From NCBI GenBank assembly GCA_905250125.1, contig CAJNOL010000076.1, positions 180,855 to 244,854 on the forward strand: a stretch of DNA of 64,000 nt, read 5' to 3'. A program made the translations under genes and the position numbers. Position 1 is the stretch's first letter. The number at the start of each line of letters is the position of its first letter. Origin of the DNA: Rotaria sordida. Taxonomy: Eukaryota; Rotifera; Eurotatoria; Philodinida; Philodinidae. The notes under the pieces were generated by a model that made no database searches, was not told the DNA's origin, and saw only the letters and a list, made by a program, of their open reading frames with translations. Shown one piece after another: positions 1-15,369 of this stretch.

Positions 1-49
1 GTTTTCAAAAAACAAAAAAAAATATTATAAATTGAATTCTAATTTTCAG

Positions 50-788
50 GAGAAAATGGATATCTAATGGAAATTCAAAAAAATGCAATACATGTCAATA
101 CTACAACTATCAGTCCACAGGTTGCTAATCAACTTGAAACATTACATAAACAACATGGAGCTTATTATATTGCAGGACCTGTATGTATTATTATTCGATA
201 TAGGATTTATCTGAAGCTTTAGTTTTCTATTAGGTTTTCGGTCGTCCAGATGTCGCCGCTCTTGGAAAATTAAAATCTTTCTTAGGTGGTAATCTTGAAG
301 CAATTGAACGTGTTCGACCTGTAATTGAAACATATTCTGGTGGTTCAATAATTATTGTTGGTAATAATCCAGCACACGCAAATGTTATAAAATTAACAGC
401 AAATATGATTCTTGTTGCAAATATTTCTCTATTTGGTCAAGTATATGCATTTAATGAACGTTGGGGTATTGATCATGATATGACTCATGAAATACTTGGT
501 ACATTTTATTCACATCCAAGTTTATTAGCTTATGAAGCACGTGTACGAGATAGAAATTATGAAAGACCAATGGGAGAAGGATTTGGAGTCGAAGGAGGTT
601 TAAAAGATGTTAATACAATGTTAAATACTGGTGATCAAGTTGGTGTTCCTCTTCCATTTTGTAGTATTATGAGAGAACACTATGTTTCAGCAATTGGAAA
701 TGGAATGGCAGACATGGATTGGTCAGCGTTAGGTGATATAGCAAGACTCAATTCTGGATTACCTTTACAAACTCAACAAAAGAAATAA
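50..788 (+). CDS. Beta-hydroxyacid dehydrogenase / 3-hydroxyisobutyrate dehydrogenase-like NAD(P) oxidoreductase, 3' part
   Basis: Two exons are visible, 50-180 and 234-788, joined by a 53-bp GT..AG intron; the 5' end lies outside the window. The protein enters after the Rossmann core at the HVNTTTISP segment, which matches the substrate-loop region of the 6-phosphogluconate/3-hydroxyisobutyrate dehydrogenase superfamily. It continues through GPVFGRPDVAALGKL. The helix with IKLTANM supplies the conserved K..N pair that contains the catalytic lysine. The all-alpha C-terminal domain ends with LKDVNTML, GVPLPF and MDWSAL. Such enzymes oxidise small beta-hydroxyacids with NAD(P). The C-terminal wording resembles bacterial stand-alone oxidoreductases more than animal HIBADH or GLYR1, so the true substrate is open and horizontal origin is possible. 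The stop is TAA at 786-788. Confidence 0.85.
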
Positions 789-864
789 GAAATACATTGA
801 GATCATTCTAAGATTTTTATTCCTTATCAATAATATTCATAATTATTTTGTTTCCACTATTATT

Positions 865-1194
865 TTTTAACAGCTCCTTTAAATAAATGAACTTTCTATT
901 GAATAATCTCTTGCTCAGAAAGATATAATTTTTAATTGTTTCGAAGAATCTATAAGAAATATTAACATTGTTTTGGATCATTCAATAAATATTTCGATAC
1001 GTCGATGTCAACTTCCGATAAGTCAAGTACTTGGTATTATGAAAAAATCGAAAATTGATCAAAATAAAAAGGATTTTGTCCAACATATGCCTCATTCTCG
1101 AGCCGTTCAAGCCTATCAAATATGGATATATGAAGAGATTCTAATATCTAAATTAAATATGAACTATTATTCTTCCGTGGTAATCATTTTTTAA
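865..1194 (+). other. Possible coding exon, unknown product
   Basis: An open frame from about 915 to the TAA at 1192 reads as ordinary amphipathic protein (SINISIRRCQLPISQVLG, FVQHMPHSRAVQAYQIW) and its third positions look coding. It follows a plausible acceptor (ttgctcag, about 912-919) and a possible donor lies near 1180 (tcc|gtggta). I do not recognise a family. It could be an exon of a gene that continues into the BEN-domain region downstream, or chance. No start codon or partner exon can be assigned with confidence. Confidence 0.25.
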
Positions 1195-1254
1195 ATTCAA
1201 AACAAAAACAAAAATACTTGAACGATTGCATTTGATTATATTAACATTTATTAC

Positions 1255-3335
1255 TAACAATGGAAGAGTTTGTGCTAACAAGCGAATTGGTTGGCGTTGA
1301 CATTCTCAAAAGATCACTCTCACGGAGAAACTAACAAATTTAAAATATGAGCTGCTTCTGACGCATCGAAACAGAAATACCGAGTTTTTTTACTTATGCA
1401 TTACGTGCATATAGAAACATGATAATATACGAATTAATCACAGCAGCTTTTAAAATAATCATTAGATCTCTTCAGAAAACGAGTTTTCAAACTCTTGGTG
1501 AGCTTTATTGACGATATTTATACTTCTCTAGATACTATTTCTTCTGATGTTCAGTAGTACCGAAGGATCAGAATACGCATGTCGCTCATTTTTTTATGGA
1601 TCTCGCTGGATTAACTTTTATGTGCGGGAAGCCGCGGGCTCCCGCCAATCCTGCAAAAAGTGACGGGATCCTGCGAGTTCTCGGCCAAAAAAAACAGAAT
1701 CCCGCCAAAATTATTTTATCCCAAGTGATTTCTTGTTCATTTAGTGAAGCGCATTCTATGGTTCTATGTTCAAAATAGATTCCAATTAGAATGTTTGTAG
1801 GTAAACAAATAATTGTAATCAATTCGAATATACTACCACTTACACCTAAAAAATACTAGCACGGTTAAAGACTGACTATTATGGACATGCTTTTTCATAT
1901 TTATTTCTTTCCATTTAGATATATATACCATTAGAAGAGTCCAATGTAGAACAACCAGTTGAAGAAAAAACATTTGAAACAATAATGGTACGTTCAAACA
2001 GCTTTAAGCAGAGTAATAACATGTGAAGAAAGAACTTTTGAAACAAATGTTTTTCATGCCTTTTTTTTATACTAATCGATTGTTCATAAGATTTGTTTTC
2101 ATTTTTTAAATGTATAAAAAATCCAAACAATGGAAATGATGTTGATTTATTATCAATAACTGGTGTTAAACAAAAGATGAATTTATATGTAACATCATTA
2201 ATTGATATTGTTTTTACACGTGAAGAATTATTGCAACTTGATGCAACAAAAATCAAATTTAATGATGATTATAAATTAATACAAGGTTTGACTAAGAATT
2301 TATTTTATCTTGTTTGTTTAGCACAAATAATCTCATATATTGCTTATCATATCTCTTTGTTTAGAAGCTGTGCGAAATAAATTTCGATTATCAGATGATA
2401 TTTTTAAAATTGAATGGTGTAATTTACATGAAACATTTCTAAACAAACGTCGGGATATTAAAAAGGGTTTAAAAAAACAAGGAACTACAGTTCAAACAAA
2501 TCCGTCAATACAAACCTAAAACTTTATATCTTTTTTTTACGAGAACATGTACATATCAACATGACTGATGTGATCTCAACTAATTTATTTTTTGTATTTT
2601 TGCTTTTCTTATATGTTTAATGTGATAGAACCTTTCTTTTTTCTTCTCTTATTTCTCCATTTTCTTGCTTATTATACGCTTTGAACACGTAAAAAAATAT
2701 AAAAATTAGTAAATAATAAACTGGATTCGACACGATAATACAGTGCTCAAATTCAACAATAAGGCAAAAAAACAAAAAAAAAGGATGAAGCTGAGAGTTG
2801 ATCCACTGTCTTTGGTTTCTTAAGGCAATAATATAAGAGTAATTTCCTGTCGAGATTCCGGTATTTTTCGTGGGATTGTCGGGATCTCGCGGGATCCCGA
2901 TATTTTTTGAGCGTGATCCCGCACAGGATCTCACAGGGTCCTGACGGAAAATTGCCGGAATGAAAGACATGGGCACCGATTATTATATACAGAAATGCGT
3001 CATTCACCTATATTTTCGACTTTATTTTGTATGAAACTAATAAAGTATAGAAAATAATATTTCAAAAGATCTGCTACAAACGGAGACGAAGATCTTCGAT
3101 CAAATGATAATAGCAAAGGTGTTTTTTACATCAAGCACAAGCTAGAAGAGTTCTGAGTGTGGGTGAAGAAGAGACTAACACGCATATCCACATCCACACT
3201 CGGTCTTTCTGTTCCGGTGCATCAGAAGCAGCTAATATTTTAAATTTGTTAGTTTCTCAGTGAGAGTGATCGTTTGAGAATGTTAGCGCCAACCAATTTG
3301 CTTATCAGTACAAATCTTTTCATCGTAAGTTTTAT
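1255..3335. repeat. Unit bounded by nested inverted repeats, enclosing a BEN-domain coding region
   Basis: About 120 bp at 1255-1380 reappears as its reverse complement at 3212-3335. Shared blocks include attggttggcg, cattctcaaa and gagaaactaacaaattta, at roughly 85% identity by eye. Inside these arms are two GC-rich islands, 1594-1715 and 2850-2960, rich in the motif cgggatc; they also resemble each other in inverted orientation. The whole could be a transposon-like unit or a local inverted duplication. No target-site duplication and no transposase were found. Confidence 0.5.
1919..2519 (+). CDS. BEN-domain protein (partial model)
   Basis: The best supported exons are about 2093-2285 and 2365-2519, joined by a 79-bp intron with matching phase (caa g|aa). 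The joined protein contains VTSLIDIVFTREELL, then LDATKIKFND, then EAVRNKFRLS, followed by a basic tail and TAA. This is the order of a BEN domain: a tREeL helix, a central segment naming residues of the protein core, and an a-V-r-KF helix. BEN domains mediate DNA or protein binding in chromatin regulators and also occur in mobile elements and DNA viruses. An earlier exon, 1919-1987, is flanked by good splice sites and encodes an acidic stretch (PLEESNVEQPVEEKTFET), but its phase does not join cleanly to the next exon, so the 5' structure is unresolved. The start codon was not found. The coding region lies inside the inverted-repeat unit 1255-3335. Confidence 0.55.
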
Positions 3336-3339
3336 TTTT

Positions 3340-5670
3340 ATCCCAGATGAAAAAGTATGCCATTTGATAATCGATTGATTTGTGTGATAAAGTATAAAAT
3401 TAACATTTAGAAATTTTTTCGAAGATTCAACACGCAAAAATTCGTTATGATTGTGTTTTTGTCAAGAACGCTGACAAATTTCAGCTTTAGTTCTCATCAA
3501 TTGATGTTAGATATTGTTTAGAAATTTATGGAATTAAGGTGATATTTATGTCAAACATAAATAATTCTGCTTAAGACGTTCAAATAAAAGTAAAAGAAAT
3601 TTCAAAATCGTTTTTTTTTTGAAGAAGTTTCACGTAATCGTAATCAGACTCAGCAATCGACACTGTTATTGTACTAGGTTTGTTTCTATTGGAGCAATCG
3701 AAAATATTCTTCCGATGTGTTTCTTTTCTTCGAATAATCAGAACCTTGATAGGTTTCGTCTCTTTGAGTACTCGAAATTGGAACAGAACGAACAAAAAAT
3801 ATATATTTTAAATTTTCGATCGGACTTCGCACCCTTCATATACCTTTTAAAGTCTGTTTGGGTTAATATGAACTTCGTTGAAAACTTTCGATTGAAATTC
3901 TATCCATAGAATAGAGATCTGTCGAGATTTTGAAGTTAGAAAAATATTTCCCTTTGAACAAAAATATCTTTTTTTTTAAACTGTGACTTTATTTTATTTT
4001 GTTTTTTAATAAAGATTTTAATGATTGTTTCTACGAGTTTGTCATGTTGAAATTAAAATAACAGACTAAATACGTAGTTAAGCCACGTTTTTACTATTCG
4101 CAAAATACATCTGTGATACTTTAAATAGAAGTCTATGTCCAAGAATAATGTCAATAAATAACTTTTGATGATAAATTTCAATTTTTTGTTTTTTTGCACT
4201 AATAAGTCCGTCCTCAGAGGATTAAATAATCGAACGAGTACGACAAGGGTATTAGACCAAAAAGAAAAGAAAGAGGCAATATTCATTGTGCTCTCATTGC
4301 ACGTGCTTGTGATAAACGCTTTTTATATCATAGATTTCATGTTTTAATACATAGGTGATGCATACTTGAGTAATAGACATGATTGTAACGTCTTTCGATC
4401 GTTACACTTCACTTCTCTTCTTTCTGTTTCTCAATATGACTTCTTGATAGTGTTGACTTTGACGAAACGCGTTTCTCTTTCTCTTCTCTTGTATAATTAG
4501 TATATAAGCGTGTGATTGTGTTCATGTAGATTCAACTGGAGTGATGAAATATCCCAATAAACACCATTCTAGAGGATAACGATAGAATTTCTCCTTCAGT
4601 TCGTCTGACTAATGACACTATTGCATAAGTCTTTCAAATATAATAAAAAATGAGGAAAAAAACCTTGCTTCTGTCAATTACCCTTATCATCGAGAGCTAT
4701 GCTGGAAAATTTGATTTTAATATCAAACTATTCATAAAAAAAAGTGAATTAATTTTAGAGAACACCAATGGTAATCTCTATCGTCAATGAAATATTCTCA
4801 TCTAGTTTGTTTACAATGTAACGATTTGAAATAATATTGTATGATTAATATTGGTACATCCTTACACTAAAGTGAGTTATGAACTTACACGTAATCATTT
4901 ATAATAAAGTTATTATGATTGAGAGCAATGTTCGCATGTCGAATTTATAACTTAATTCCGAAGATTGAGAGAATGTTACAATGAAAGCAGAGATGCTCTC
5001 TTTTTTCTTTGATGAATGTAGATCCGGGCTTTTATTGAGGATAAATATACTTATGCTCTTCCTATCTTTCAGTTTTGTTATAAAAGACAAAGTATTCAAT
5101 ATTCTTGGAGGAAAGGTATATCAAAAATGTAATCTCGCCAATTTGTTATATATATTTTTTTTTGAAAAGACACAGCGTAGAAATCCATATGATTGATGAA
5201 TCATAAAGATTAACAAGCAAAAAATTATCTTCTATTATATAAGATTAATTTGTCGGGTATAAACATTTTTTTTCATAAAAGTGATATGATTCTGTAATTC
5301 TAATGAACAATAAAAAAAAAAGTCTTTGTTTACAATATATTGTACTAAATTTTTCATTTATCTCATCATTTTTCTTCGTTCGAAATTGCAATGTTCAAGT
5401 TGGATTGACATAAGACTTTATCAAGGTCTTAAAGTACATAAATTATAGATGCGCACATGTCAAGTTTTAGTGTTTATGACATTTATTCTCTCTGTCTCTT
5501 TACGATTCCCTCTATATAAATTTCAATTATTTTCTTATCATGATCACAATGCACTTTAAAATAATTGGTTGTATGGCGTCATAAAAGGTATACGTTCGAA
5601 ACACACAAAAAAGTGCATCCTTTGTTCTTGTCAAGGCTGTGATATATATTAATGATGATTGCCTATTATT
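3340..5670. other. Gene-free AT-rich stretch
   Basis: No reading frame here resembles a protein; all ORFs are short and biased by AT-rich composition. The tract 4384-4640 starts TGTAACG, has a TATA-like tatataag (about 4500) and an AATAAA-like ccaataaac, and could be a solo LTR. No second copy, primer-binding site or polyprotein is present. Promoter elements of the gene ancestral to the aldolase pseudogene may lie at the right end but are not recognisable. Confidence 0.4.
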
Positions 5671-5673
5671 TAG

Positions 5674-6323
5674 TGAAAGACAAACAAACTGAATTGGCTC
5701 AAACTATTGCAACGCCTGGCAAAGGTATTTTAGCAGCTGATGAACATGTAGGTCTACTTCACCTTTTATTTTTGAAAATAAATAAAATTTCTTTTTTTTC
5801 TGTCTTAAGGACTTATTGAATCTGTTTTTCATCAATGGATATTATAATACTTTGTAATGAAACATTTTATCATAAAACTGATGATAATGATGCATTGTTT
5901 CCACATTTATTAACACAAATTGGTATTATACCAGATATTACAGTTGATAGAGAATTAATTATATTAGCTGATATTGATAATGAAACAACAAATCAAGGTT
6001 TGTAAATATAAATATATAATACGTATATTATATTTAAAATTTAGGCTTAGATAATCTAGAAAAACGTTATCGTGGATATAAAAACCTTGGTACACAATTT
6101 TCTCAATGATGTACTTTGTTTACAATAGGTCACAATTGTCCATCACACTTAGCTATTGATGATAATGCTTTAAGACTTGCACGATATGCTTCAATTATAT
6201 AAGCCATGAACATTTTCGTTTTATTATTGATGTGTACTTCGAACATCTGTTTTAAGTGTTTGGAAACGAAGTAAAAAAAATTATGAACAAGCTCGAAAAG
6301 AATACATACGCTTGCTAAAGTAA
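5674..6323 (+). pseudogene. Fructose-bisphosphate aldolase (class I) pseudogene
   Basis: Pieces of class I aldolase occur in the correct order. The N-terminal TPGKGILAADE is at 5715-5748. A segment with NETFYHKTDD follows at about 5850-5880, then NETTNQG. The helix GLDNLEKRY and the stretch IGHNCPSHLAIDDNALRLARYAS end near 6200. The C-terminal helix SVLSVWKRSKKNYEQARKEY is at about 6245-6310. It is not functional: an in-frame TGA at 6107-6109 sits where the conserved K-W-R tract belongs, and a TAA follows at 6201. The middle third, including the Schiff-base lysine segment, is deleted between about 6200 and 6240. The lysine of the VGIKVDKG motif is also absent. Intron positions survive, so this is decay of a genomic copy, not a processed retrocopy. 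Confidence 0.8.
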
Positions 6324-6563
6324 ACTGGATATTTTCAAAAAAAGAAAATTTTAATTTTCTTTTCTTTTCTTTAGTAAAATGGTTTGACTTCATGAGAACA
6401 ATATGAGATGTCAAATTAAATATTTTTATATTATCAATAATTTTATTTTTATTCATCATTTAATATTTTAATTAAAAATAGTTTTATTATTAAAAAGTTT
6501 GATAAAATATCATACCTAATTTTTTTTCTAGAATATAGTTAGTCATTGTAATTATTAATATCA

Positions 6564-10305
<3,742 letters not shown>

Positions 10306-11625
10306 TCTGAATTTTTTTGTTATTTGCAAAAACTCTGGTTGTTCTTGTTTCTTTTTGTCTGTCATTGTTTATTGTAATTTCACGTTGACAAGTACAAGAA
10401 AATTCGTATTTTTCTGGGCGATGGATTTCTATTATTCATGCTTTGTTATGGGATGTGATGCGTATAAAAATAATAATTAAATCAATAATAAGAAATGTAG
10501 AAGATTTGAATGATAAGGATAAATATAAGCAGATATTAAAAAAAAAAAAAATTCTGTTTTTTAACTAAGAAATATCTCGAAGAATTAATAGGTAATGATT
10601 TATTGGCAATTGTGATTTTCTTTTTTATCGATTTTGATCGAATTTCAATTTGAGGCCCAGAAAATATGTTAATATTGAATATTGTGTATAGAAACAAAGT
10701 TTACAGTTAATAAATGAAAACTTCTTCTCATTAAGATCTATCATGACATTTTCTTTTCGTTACGTTTATATGATCTCATTTCAATTTTCAAGATTTGAAA
10801 TTTTATTTTAATACTTATTCACTTGCTTTCAATGTAGCATATAAAAATGAAAGAATAAGCAATCTTTTTCGGTTAATATATATGCGCATGGACAGTAACT
10901 ATCAAAATTTAATCAATAAGGTTTATTTTCTATTTTTTTTTAATTAAAAATTATTATCTAATTGTCAAAAGTGAGATCTCTAGAATGCAAACAAGAACAA
11001 AACGTTGTTCAGTGTCTAGATTCGTAGAACCACAATTTCGTTCAGATTACATAGAACAATAGAGCAAACAATTTGCTACAAAATGAGACGCTTTCGAGCT
11101 TTCTACAATATTGTTTAGCTGGAATAAAAAAATTATATGTATGCCTTGTTTTGAAAAGAATTTCTTGATCAATCAAATTTCGATATTATTTGATAGGTCC
11201 GAGCCGGCTCTCTTGAATGATGAAAACCGCAATTCTCTGGCTCTTTCGAATCTTGAATTATTGCAAAAAATATCCATGGTCCTTATGTTTTTATAGTTCT
11301 ATGAAATCAAAACGTTTCAAATTTTATATTGACGAAGATTTTTTCAGTTTTACACGAGGACAAAATATAGTAATAAAAAAATATTGTACAGATTATTCTA
11401 ACGATTCATTCAAATGCACTTTCAGTGTCAAACAGTATAAATAACAAGTTAGAAGTACTCATCATTTCTATAGGTTCATCCATTGACGAATAAGAATTCA
11501 TCAAAAATGAAATTTTTGTAAATTTGATGCTTTTATGTAACTATTGTTTGGCTGATTGATAGTTCGAGTACAACGAATAGATCCATAGGAAAAACAAAAG
11601 AATTTTGATGAGTCATTTTTGAAAT
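10306..11625. other. Intergenic region between CTPS and glutathione reductase genes
   Basis: No coding signal was recognised. AATAAA-like sites follow the CTPS stop, for instance ttaataaatg near 10709. The right part should contain the glutathione reductase promoter, but no TATA box or known element stands out. Confidence 0.4.
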
Positions 11626-13697
11626 ATGCTGGGTCATTATTCTCGTGCATTTTTCTTCCATCAATCTGTTGATAATTCATATAAATTGTGTCGTATTTCT
11701 CTTAGTACATTACAAATTCGATTTTATTCTCGTCTAGCTATGTCTAAGACGAATGAAAAAACTGATTCAAATTATGATTATGATTATTTTGTAATTGGAG
11801 GTGGATCAGGAGGTGTACGTTCTAGTCGGATAGCCGCACAACATGGTGCACGTGTTGCTTTAGCTGAAGATAAAAAATTAGGTAATAAAATTTTCATTCG
11901 AATTAAAATTATTTATTTATTTAATTTTTATCTTAGGTGGTACTTGTGTTAATGTTGGTTGTGTACCAAAAAAATTATTTTGTTATGCATCACATTTTCG
12001 TGAACTATTTCATGATGCACATAGTTATGGATGGCCTAAAATAGATATGAATTATAATGATCATAATTGGAAACAATTTATAGAAAATAAAAATGCTGAA
12101 ATTCAACGTCTTAATAATGCATATGAAAAAACTCAAAAAGATAATAATGTTGAAATCATTAAAGGACATGCAACATTAAAAAATCAAAATACTGTTATTG
12201 TTAATAATAAAGAATATACATCAAAATATATACTTCTTGCTGTTGGAGGTTTGATTGATTTTTATTTTAAATTAATAAATAAATTTTATTAATTTTAGGT
12301 CATCCGATAGTACCGAATATTCAAGGACGTGAACATATAATTACATCAGATGATGCTTTTTTTCTTGAAAAATTACCTAAGAATATTCTTATTGTTGGTA
12401 AAGTTTTTTTTTTGTTCCTATGATAATATATTTGTTTTTTTTTGATTGATTACAAAAATTTTGATGTTTAGGTGGTGGTTATATTGCAACAGAATTTGCT
12501 TGTATTTTTAATGGATTTGGTTGTGATGTAACATTAATTTTACGTGGAAAGACAATTCTAAGATCGTTTGATGAAGGTTTGAGAATATATAATTAAATTA
12601 TTCAATTGTATAACATTGTCCGGATTTCCCGTGTATGCCAAACTTTTGAGGAATTTGAAACTCAATGTATAGGTGTGGTGTGAGTTTTTCAGTGGTTTAT
12701 GAATCTGGATTTTTTCTTCTGTGTCACGCACATCGATAATCATATAAATAATCACATCCATACCCGAAAATGTTTGTCTGACAAGAAAACTAAACCGGAA
12801 GAGAACACGCAAAAAAAAGAGTCATTTCTTAAATGATTTAATTCAAATATTAAAACTTTAAGAATTATATTTTTTATTTATTTAGATGTTCAAGCAAAAT
12901 TGACTGAAGAACTTAAAAAGAGTGGTATTCATTTGCGATATGAAACTGAAGTTGAACGTATAGAAAAATTATCTGATGATTCATATAGTGTTAAATTTAA
13001 AAATGATACAAAAACAATAAATACAAATCTTGTTATGTTTGCTATTGGTCGTCAACCTAGTACACAAAATATAGGTTTAGAAAAAATTGGTGTTAAAATA
13101 AATGAAAAAAGTATTATTGAAGTTGATGATTATTCACAAACAAATATTTCAAATATTTATGCGGTATATTTTTAACATTATTGATTTATTTATTTATTTT
13201 TATTATAGGTCGGTGATTGTACAGATCGTAAAGCTTTAACACCTGTTGCTATACAAGAAGGTCATTATTTAGCAAATATGCTTTTTAATAATGAACAACC
13301 ACGAAAAGTTGATTATGATACAGTAGGTACAACTGTATTTAGTGAACCAGCTATTGGTACATGTGGTTTAACTGAACAACAAGCAAAAGAAAAATATGGA
13401 TCCGATGGATATGATGTATATGAATCAACATTTAAACCAATGTTTGCACAATTACCAAAACGTGATCGAAAATCATATGTAAAATTAATTGTTGAAAAAA
13501 ATGATCAACAACGTGTTGTTGGTATTCATTTAATGGATCATTCAGCACCAGAAATTATTCAAATGTGTTCAGTTGCAATACGTGCTGGAGCAACAAAAGA
13601 ATTATTTGATCATTCGATTGGTATACATCCAACTAGTGCAGAAGAAATTGTTCAAATAAGAGAAAAACGAAAAAAGAAAAACGAAGAAAAAAAATAA
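11626..13697 (+). CDS. GSR: Glutathione-disulfide reductase, bacterial/plant type, likely dual targeted
   Basis: Six exons: 11626-11881, 11937-12248, 12299-12397, 12472-12576, 12886-13163 and 13209-13697. They total 1539 nt (512 aa). From residue about 50 the FAD motif [17 protein letters not shown] leads to the redox disulfide [14 protein letters not shown]. The NADPH-binding motif [11 protein letters not shown] is followed by arginines in [14 protein letters not shown] suited to NADPH phosphate. The second FAD motif is IYAVGDCT. The interface His-Glu pair sits in IHPTSAEE. It reduces GSSG to GSH with NADPH. The tryptophan and glutamate that mark trypanothione reductase are absent, favouring glutathione. 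Several blocks ([39 protein letters not shown]) match proteobacterial, plant and kinetoplastid enzymes better than animal GSR. Residues 1-38 form a basic/hydroxylated mitochondrial presequence; a second Met at 11740 would give a cytosolic form. The C-terminus is unusually Lys/Glu-rich. Confidence 0.95.
12671..12766. repeat. Short inverted-repeat element in glutathione reductase intron 4
   Basis: An aggtgtggtgtgag motif at 12671-12684 faces cacatccatacc at about 12753-12765, an imperfect inverted repeat. The host intron (309 bp) is several times longer than the other introns of this gene. The motif matches those in CTPS intron 2 and at 24558-24612. Confidence 0.35.
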
Positions 13698-15369
13698 ATT
13701 AATTCATTTATTTTTTTCTATGAACATTTAATTTAGACTTAATTATTATTAAAGATTGTTTATTGTTTTTAATTAAATAAAAGTAGTATTTCCGCGTATC
13801 TTATACAAGACAATAATAATATTTCATTAGATTTGTTAACTAATAGTTTCACGGTGTAAATTAGAAAAATTACATTTCGATCAATTAGATGATCGAAGTC
13901 AGAGAAAGAAACTGTGAAGTAACCATTGCAAAACTCATTACTAAGAGAGTTCTATTAACGATATGAACATAATTTTAAATCAATACTCTCGATTGATCGC
14001 TTGATTATCTCTCTCCCTCTCTCATTCACTGCCTTAGCTATAAGTAAAGAGACAGGCAATTAACTTTTATTACTGTCTTTGTTGTAATAAGCACTTTTGC
14101 TTCTTCAGATTCCCACCACAAAATATGACAACTTTTAATGCGTACGTTGAGAAAAAAAGGAAGGAAAGACCTCACGAAATACTACATTAACTAATCAGTC
14201 AATTCACTGTTTTATTTTTAACAAACTTTATTCTTTTCATAAATGATAATTTTAATTAATTTTAAGGGTCACTCAAACATTTACTATCGTTGTATTGCAG
14301 AAGAATTATTCGAACACAACATCGATCAACCAGTAAAGAAAATCTTTACTAGTTCTAACGAGTTGTTTTTTTTATACTTAATTTGATGAATAATACTATG
14401 TCAACATTTGATACAACTGATGAACTGAGTTTAATTGAAACAAATGTCTTCGTTAAATATTTCGAAATGTTCGTCAAAATATTTTGAAATTCTCTGAAAA
14501 TAGTACAAAGACAAGGAAAAAATCACGAAGTTTCACTTCTGTTTAAAAAGAAATTGAAATAGAATTTTGAAGTTCCAAAATTTCGATCATAAAAAAATAA
14601 ACGGATTAATATGCTTATTGTTTAACAGTTTTCTCATCGATGTTCATTGTTGAAAGAATTGATGCAATTCATCTCAATGATACTACTGCATTGACATTTT
14701 TCTTTTTCACTCTTTAATTATTTTATTTTTTCTCTTACGTCAAATAATTAATTGATAAGCGTATTCATCTGTATATGAAAATATCAACCAGTCAGCTGTG
14801 AATTTCTCTTTCAAAAAACAAAAGAAAAGGAACATAATTATCTCCAATCGTATTTCCAATCGTCATTTTCGATGTATTCGACCATTACTGTTCTCTTGCA
14901 TCAATTGAATGAAGTATTCCTATCTACAGTTGAATTACTCTTTCAGTTGCAAACGTACTAGTAATTCAACTATAGATAAAAATAAATCATTCAGTCAATG
15001 ATCATTCTCTTTTTACTTTTTTTTATGCAATAAATTATTGTGATCTTGGAATAGAACGATTAATTCATTACATAAGTTACAGAATTTTCCTTTCGCTTTT
15101 CTCTTTTCTAACAACGTGTCGAATGTCTATACATTCAACACAGAAACTTTCTTTATTCAAACATGAACTATACCAAGAAATTCTTTTCTTTATAATACAT
15201 GCTCATGATTTCGGCAAGTATTGGTAACTTCATTGATAGGAATTGTATTATTGGCTTCTCAATAGACAGAATCTGCCTATGTGTGTGACCGTATCTCTTC
15301 AATTAAAAACAAGAAAAATAGTCTTTTCTTTTTATTACATCTATTTCTTTGAACAAAAACAAAAATCAA
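13698..15369. repeat. 3' flank of the ART/TPR gene, duplicated near 59.7-61.9 kb
   Basis: From about 13878 this non-coding stretch matches 59705-61860 in the same orientation. Shared landmarks include agatgatcgaagtcag, aatactctcgatt, tctaattatt-rich blocks, and gaagtattc followed 60-70 bp later by agtaattca.ctatagat.aaaataaatcattca. The copies differ by many substitutions and indels. The AATAAA at 13776-13781 probably serves the glutathione reductase gene. Confidence 0.7.

Noticed and set aside
1586..1822. ORFs on both strands across the GC-rich island
   Set aside because: They follow from the absence of AT-rich stop codons in GC-rich repeat sequence; the protein texture is repetitive and unlike real coding sequence.
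4384..4640. Possible solo LTR (TGTAACG start, TATA-like and AATAAA-like signals)
   Set aside because: No matching second copy, primer-binding site, target duplication or polyprotein in the window, so it is too weak to call.
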